Assembly: GCA_910585265.1 (NCBI GenBank)
Contig: CAJUCA010000061.1
Coordinates: 1-17,664 of the forward strand
Source of the DNA: an uncultured Oscillospiraceae bacterium
GTDB lineage: Bacteria; Bacillota; Clostridia; Oscillospirales; Oscillospiraceae
Direction: 5' to 3'
Length of the DNA stretch: 17,664 nt
Each line of letters begins with the position of its first letter. The first letter of the stretch is position 1. The notes under the pieces are model-generated. The model made no database searches. It worked only from the letters and a program-made list of their open reading frames with translations, and was not told the origin of the DNA. The position numbers and the translations under genes are program-made. Below, one piece after another: positions 14,348 to 17,664 of this stretch.

Positions 14348-16865
14348 GGCCCTCTCCCTCCTCTCCCGCTTCCGTCTCCCCTTCCGGGGGCTGGGGCGAT
14401 TCCAGTGCCTGTTCAGGCGGGGAAGCCTCCGCCCCGTCCGAGCTTCGAACGGCCCCCGCCGCCACCGAGGCGTTGATGGTGCCGTGGAGCACGCCGCTGA
14501 ACTCGGCGTCGATCATGCCGGACACATAGCCCCGGATGTGGCCGTTCACCAGCAGATTGCCGGTCTGGCTCTGAATGGGCAGGCGGGCCTTTAACGTGAA
14601 CGCCGTTTTTTCAATGATAATATCGCCCAGCATCAAAATTTGGGGCAGGATGCCCATCACCAGGAAAATGGAGATCAAGGTGCCCCGGCCCAGGCACACG
14701 CCGATGGAGGCAATGGCCGGGTTGGAGGACAGCAGGCCGATGGAGATGCCGGCGGAGGCCAGGATGGTGCCGGAGGTAACGATGGTGGGGAAGGCCTCGT
14801 TCAGCGACTCGATGACCGCGTCCTTCAGGGACATGGTCTGCTTCAGCTCCACGTAGCGGTTGGCGATGACAATGGCGTAGTCGATGTTGGCCCCCATCTG
14901 GATGGAGCTCACCACCAGGTAGCTGAGGAAGAACAGGGGCTCGTTTTGTAAGTAGGGGAAGGAGAAGTTGATCCACACGCTGCCCTGGATCACCAGGATG
15001 AGCAGCACTGGAAGCCCCGCGGATTGGAAGGTGAACACCAGCACCAGGATGACGAACACGATGGTCAAAATGCTGATGAGCAGGTTGTCGTTGCCGAAGG
15101 AGGTGGACAGGTCAAAGTCACTGGTGGAGTTGCCCACCAGCAGAGCATCTTCCGGGTAGTACCGGGCCACGGTGCTGTGAAGGGTGTCCAGAAAGGCGAA
15201 GGTCTCCTCGCTCTCCTCGGGGAGGTTGAGCTGCAAAACCAGGCGGCTGTAATGTTCTCCCTTCAATTGGAGCTGGGCGTCGGTGAGCTGGGTGTGCAGA
15301 TCCTCGATGGTGGCAGTCATATCCGCGTCCAGGGAGACATAGCCCTCCTCCATCATGTCGTAGACGTACAGGAACATATCGATGAGGGGCACACTGTAGT
15401 TGTCCACGCCGGACACCACCTGACCGTAGGTCTCCTGATCCACGGCGTAGGCGGAGTAGAGCAGCCGGGCCACCTCCACGTCCAAATCGGTCATCTCGGC
15501 GAACTGCCGGGGGGTGAGCTTGTCGGTGAGCACATAGCCGTCCATGGCGTCCACGTTGGCCAGACCCAGCACCGTGTCCGTCTCGTCCATCCGTTCCAGC
15601 TCCCGCAGAAGCCGCCCCTCCCGCTCGTAGTCCCCCTGGGGCACCAGCACGGCCAGGGTGTTGACGGAGCCGAAGGTGTCGTTGACCTTCTGCTGGGCAA
15701 TCTGGGATTCGTTCTGGCGGATGGTGGACAGTCCCGTCATGCCGTAGGCGTAGGGGCACTTGTTGGAGAAGAGAAACCCGCCGATGATGAGCACCACAAA
15801 CAGGGGCGGCATAATGAACCGGGTCTTGACCGCCAGCCTGCCCCAGCCGGTGATCTGGGGCACGAAGTTTTTGTGGTGGGTGCGGTCGATGAGGCTGGAA
15901 AAGCTCATGAGCAGGCCGGGCATGAGGGTAAACACGCTGAGCAGGCTGAGTACGATGGCCTTCATCAGGATGACGCCCAGATCCCTGCCGATGCCGAACT
16001 GCATGAAGCACATGGCCCCCAGACCGGAGATGGTGGTCAGCGAGCTGCCGGAGATCTCGGGGATGGCCTTGCTCAGGGCGATGACGACGGCTTCCCTGGC
16101 CTCGAGCCGTTCCCGCTCCTCCGTATAGCGGTGGCACAGGATGATGGCATAGTCGATGGCCAGGGCCAATTGCAGCACCACCGCCACCGAGTCGGAGATA
16201 AAGGAGATCTCTCCGAACAGGAAGTTGGTGCCCTTGTTCATCAGGGCCGCCATGCCGAAGGTCATAATCAGCACCGGGATTTCCATATAAGTCTGGGAGG
16301 TAAAGAACAGTACCAGCAGGATAATGACCACTGCAATCAGCATAACCACCTGCATCTCGGCGGCCAAGCTCTCAGAGGCAGAGTCGCCGGTGTCGCCGGT
16401 GACATAGACATCGTAGTCCTCCAGCAGGGCCTTGACCTCCCCCAGGGCCTGGAGGCTGATCTCATTGGAGGCGGTGCCATCGTAGGTGATGGACAGCAGG
16501 GCGGCACCATGGGTGTAGTGATCCGGGCTGCTGTCAAATTCCACACTTTTGACACCCTCTACGGCCCGAACCTGTTTGGCCAGGGCGTCCGCCCGGTCAA
16601 AGGCGACGTTGTCTACCAGGATCCGGCTGGTGCCGAAGGTGACGAACTCCGCATCCATCACGGTGAGGCCCTGGCGGGTCTCTGTGGTATCGGGCAGATA
16701 GCTGGTCAAATCATCGTTGACCGACACCCAGCCGCTGGAAAAGGCGCAGAAGACGGCGATGCCGATGTACATGAGGTAAAAAGCCTTGCGCTTATCCACG
16801 ATGAAGGCGGACAGGCGCTCCATGGGGCTCTGCTTTTCTGAGGGTTCCGACACATTCTTGCTCAA
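14340..16865 (-). CDS. MMPL/RND-family membrane transporter
   Basis: An 841-residue transporter with the RND layout of 12 helices: helix 1 (about 28-46), an extracytoplasmic domain (to about 172), five helices (to about 325), helix 7 (about 351-367), a second large domain (to about 595), then five helices ending about 748. Each half carries the Asp-Tyr motif in its fourth helix, LAIDYAIILCHRY (D238/Y239) and ANIDYAIVIANRY (D662/Y663), corresponding to the proton-relay pairs of MmpL proteins. The cytoplasmic tail has a short repetitive stretch (about 770-805, VNGHIRGYVSG) that looks bactofilin-like, and an acidic Pro/Glu-rich end. The start is TTG, supported by AAAGGAG seven bases upstream; the next in-frame Met (residue 15) lacks such a site. 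It likely exports a lipid or hydrophobic compound with the coupled GLUG protein. Confidence 0.9.
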   Translation of the reverse strand: MSKNVSEPSEKQSPMERLSAFIVDKRKAFYLMYIGIAVFCAFSSGWVSVNDDLTSYLPDTTETRQGLTVMDAEFVTFGTSRILVDNVAFDRADALAKQVRAVEGVKSVEFDSSPDHYTHGAALLSITYDGTASNEISLQALGEVKALLEDYDVYVTGDTGDSASESLAAEMQVVMLIAVVIILLVLFFTSQTYMEIPVLIMTFGMAALMNKGTNFLFGEISFISDSVAVVLQLALAIDYAIILCHRYTEERERLEAREAVVIALSKAIPEISGSSLTTISGLGAMCFMQFGIGRDLGVILMKAIVLSLLSVFTLMPGLLMSFSSLIDRTHHKNFVPQITGWGRLAVKTRFIMPPLFVVLIIGGFLFSNKCPYAYGMTGLSTIRQNESQIAQQKVNDTFGSVNTLAVLVPQGDYEREGRLLRELERMDETDTVLGLANVDAMDGYVLTDKLTPRQFAEMTDLDVEVARLLYSAYAVDQETYGQVVSGVDNYSVPLIDMFLYVYDMMEEGYVSLDADMTATIEDLHTQLTDAQLQLKGEHYSRLVLQLNLPEESEETFAFLDTLHSTVARYYPEDALLVGNSTSDFDLSTSFGNDNLLISILTIVFVILVLVFTFQSAGLPVLLILVIQGSVWINFSFPYLQNEPLFFLSYLVVSSIQMGANIDYAIVIANRYVELKQTMSLKDAVIESLNEAFPTIVTSGTILASAGISIGLLSSNPAIASIGVCLGRGTLISIFLVMGILPQILMLGDIIIEKTAFTLKARLPIQSQTGNLLVNGHIRGYVSGMIDAEFSGVLHGTINASVAAGAVRSSDGAEASPPEQALESPQPPEGETEAGEEGEGHD

Positions 16866-16921
16866 GGTAAGGCTCCTTTCCCAAAGGGTTAGCCCACATG
16901 ATACACGTTCCCTTCGGCGCT

Positions 16922-16939
16922 GGCAATATCAATATCGCC
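16922..16939. promoter_or_regulatory. Palindrome in the transporter leader, candidate operator
   Basis: GGCAATAT and ATATCGCC flank CA as an 18-bp inverted repeat with one mismatch per arm pair. It lies 57 bp upstream of the TTG start of the MMPL gene. Its size fits TetR- or MarR-family operators, and such regulators commonly control MMPL genes, but no regulator gene is in the window. Confidence 0.35.
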
Positions 16940-16954
16940 GATCTTGTTTAGGGC

Positions 16955-16982
16955 TTTTTACAGTTTTTTTAAGCTGTAAAAA
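16955..16982. promoter_or_regulatory. Inverted repeat TTTTTACAG-N10-CTGTAAAAA, candidate operator
   Basis: The two 9-bp arms are exact reverse complements separated by 10 bases, and a third half-site (ACAGC, 16982-16986) overlaps the right arm. It lies just downstream of a TTATAA (16994-16999) that could be the minus-strand -10 box of the MMPL operon, whose -35 (TTAGAG, 17 bp upstream) is poor. This position fits repressor control. A hairpin in the leader RNA is an alternative reading. Confidence 0.4.
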
Positions 16983-17000
16983 CAGCCGCCTTTTTATAAA

Positions 17001-17147
17001 CGTGTGGAACTATCAGCTCTAAGTTATTCTGCTTGCAATAAGTCTTTGGTTTCCAATATACTGCCGCTTGGCGATGGTATCTTGAACAAGACAAAGGAGA
17101 TCATTGGCGAAAGATACGCCGGTGAAATAGGCATATTCACAAACTGA
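17001..17147 (+). other. Possible C-terminal remnant of a small gene
   Basis: A frame open through this stretch ends at TGA 17145 and reads like a genuine protein end (LPLGDGILNKTKEIIGERY, then a short tail). No start codon with a ribosome-binding site lies upstream, where the DNA is instead the promoter region of the divergent MMPL operon. I do not recognise the family. It could be a truncated fragment left by insertion or deletion, or chance. Confidence 0.2.
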
Positions 17148-17150
17148 TGC

Positions 17151-17512
17151 CTTGAGAAAAATTTACCATGCCGTAATCATAGAGGCGTCCTCTGCGGCAA
17201 ACCGAGAACACCCAAAAAATTCGGAAAATTTGAAACCATACGATAGATTTTTGCCGGATTATTCTCTGCCAATGACCGTCTGACTGCTTCAGACACCACA
17301 ACCCAAAACCGCAAAGCCCGGTGTCAGCGCTTGTGAGGGCCTGTGTGCGCATTCTACGGGCCGGGTGGCATCCGTACACCTCCGAGAAATTGAAACGCGG
17401 TGTTGGCCCCTTTGTGCGCGATTGTAGCAGGGAGTGATTTCTGCCCTAAACTCTGAAAGATAGGACAGATAAGAGTACAGGGAGGCTGGGCAAGTTTACC
17501 CAGCCTCCCTGT
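17151..17512 (+). repeat. Copy B of the dispersed non-coding repeat, ending in a hairpin
   Basis: This full-length relative of 8074-8420 keeps the blocks AATCATAGAG, CTTGTGAGGGCC, GGCATCCGTACACCTCC, TTGAAACGCGGTG and GCAGGGAGTGATTT in the same order. It ends in a perfect 14-bp stem (ACAGGGAGGCTGGG 17477-17490 with 17499-17512) around an 8-nt loop, followed by a weakly T-rich segment. If transcribed rightward it would make an RNA of about 350 nt closed by a terminator-like hairpin. Confidence 0.6.
17477..17512 (+). terminator. 14-bp hairpin closing repeat copy B
   Basis: ACAGGGAGGCTGGG pairs with CCCAGCCTCCCTGT with no mismatch; the loop is CAAGTTTA and GAGTTTTC follows. The stem is strong but the T-run is imperfect, so termination is plausible rather than certain. 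The equivalent place in copy A (near 8395-8430) has lost the right arm. Confidence 0.5.
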
Positions 17513-17664
17513 GAGTTTTCAGCCCTGCGCCAACCTCAGTTTGGGAACTGGGTGTTCAGCAAAAGCCAAGGGCAAGGGCAGCCCAGAGGGCGGATTTAAG
17601 GGCGAAGGGCAAAAGCGGGATAAACTGGACCCACATCTGCCCGCAGTGCGGACAGGCGCGATGT
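17512..17664 (+). other. Open frames running off the window end
   Basis: Two plus-strand frames stay open to the window edge. One starts at GTG 17511 (VSFQPCANLSLGTG). The other opens after a TGA at 17512 and ends in GINWTHICPQCGQARC, where CPQCG resembles half of a zinc ribbon. No ribosome-binding site is visible for either. I cannot tell whether this is part of a gene, an extension of the repeat family, or chance. Confidence 0.2.

Noticed and set aside
15024..16841. Long plus-strand ORF (605 codons)
   Set aside because: Antisense shadow of the MMPL transporter, with implausible His/Gln/Gly-rich composition. The MMPL frame has clear helices and motifs.

Overview
The window reads as chromosomal DNA of a GC-rich anaerobic Firmicute, most likely a gut Oscillospiraceae-type Clostridium. 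The reasons are strong AAGGAGG ribosome-binding sites, an OmpR-type two-component system with an FtsX-type ABC transporter, a Tn916-like tyrosine integrase with its usual small DUF6809-like partner, and a secreted GLUG-repeat protein. No taxonomic marker gene is present, so this is an inference.

Region 1 (8-10590) looks like an integrated genetic island of about 10.6 kb. Each boundary carries the 3' half of an initiator tRNA-fMet gene on the minus strand, inside a direct repeat of about 185 bp (8-193 and 10585-10770). From left to right the island holds: a left arm with two TGGGTCA boxes; a clean promoter (226-254); a response regulator, a frameshifted histidine kinase, an ABC ATPase and a dual-FtsX permease (305-5427), probably a peptide-antibiotic or envelope-stress sensing and export module; a strikingly AT-rich defence gene (5620-7731); about 1.2 kb without convincing genes but with a dispersed repeat and strong hairpins (7732-8971); a DUF6809-like small protein; and the integrase (9302-10465), followed by a symmetric set of four TGGGTCA boxes and two terminators.

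The most notable gene is 5620-7731. One polypeptide combines an N-terminal SIR2 NADase domain, a central SLOG/STALD nucleotide-sensing domain and a C-terminal TIR domain of the ThsB (DUF1863) type. This is the complete Thoeris anti-phage pathway (ThsB signal synthase, ThsA receptor and effector) apparently fused into one chain, with the expected catalytic residues present in both enzymes. It lies between two direct copies of a dispersed non-coding repeat (5428-5515 and 8074-8420), and its base composition differs from its neighbours, so it looks like a separately acquired cargo module.

Region 2 (10585-10846) is the right attachment repeat. Its similarity to the left end continues past the tRNA fragment into the TGGGTCA arm, so a second related element, or its remnant, probably lies to the right. 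No 5' half of the tRNA was found in the window.

Region 3 (10811-16999, minus strand) is a two-gene operon: an MMPL/RND-family transporter with a TTG start, translationally coupled to a large secreted, membrane-anchored GLUG-repeat protein with a long helical centre. Two palindromes upstream look like repressor operators. Region 4 (17001-17664) holds a possible gene remnant, a third copy of the dispersed repeat ending in a 14-bp hairpin, and an open frame running off the window.
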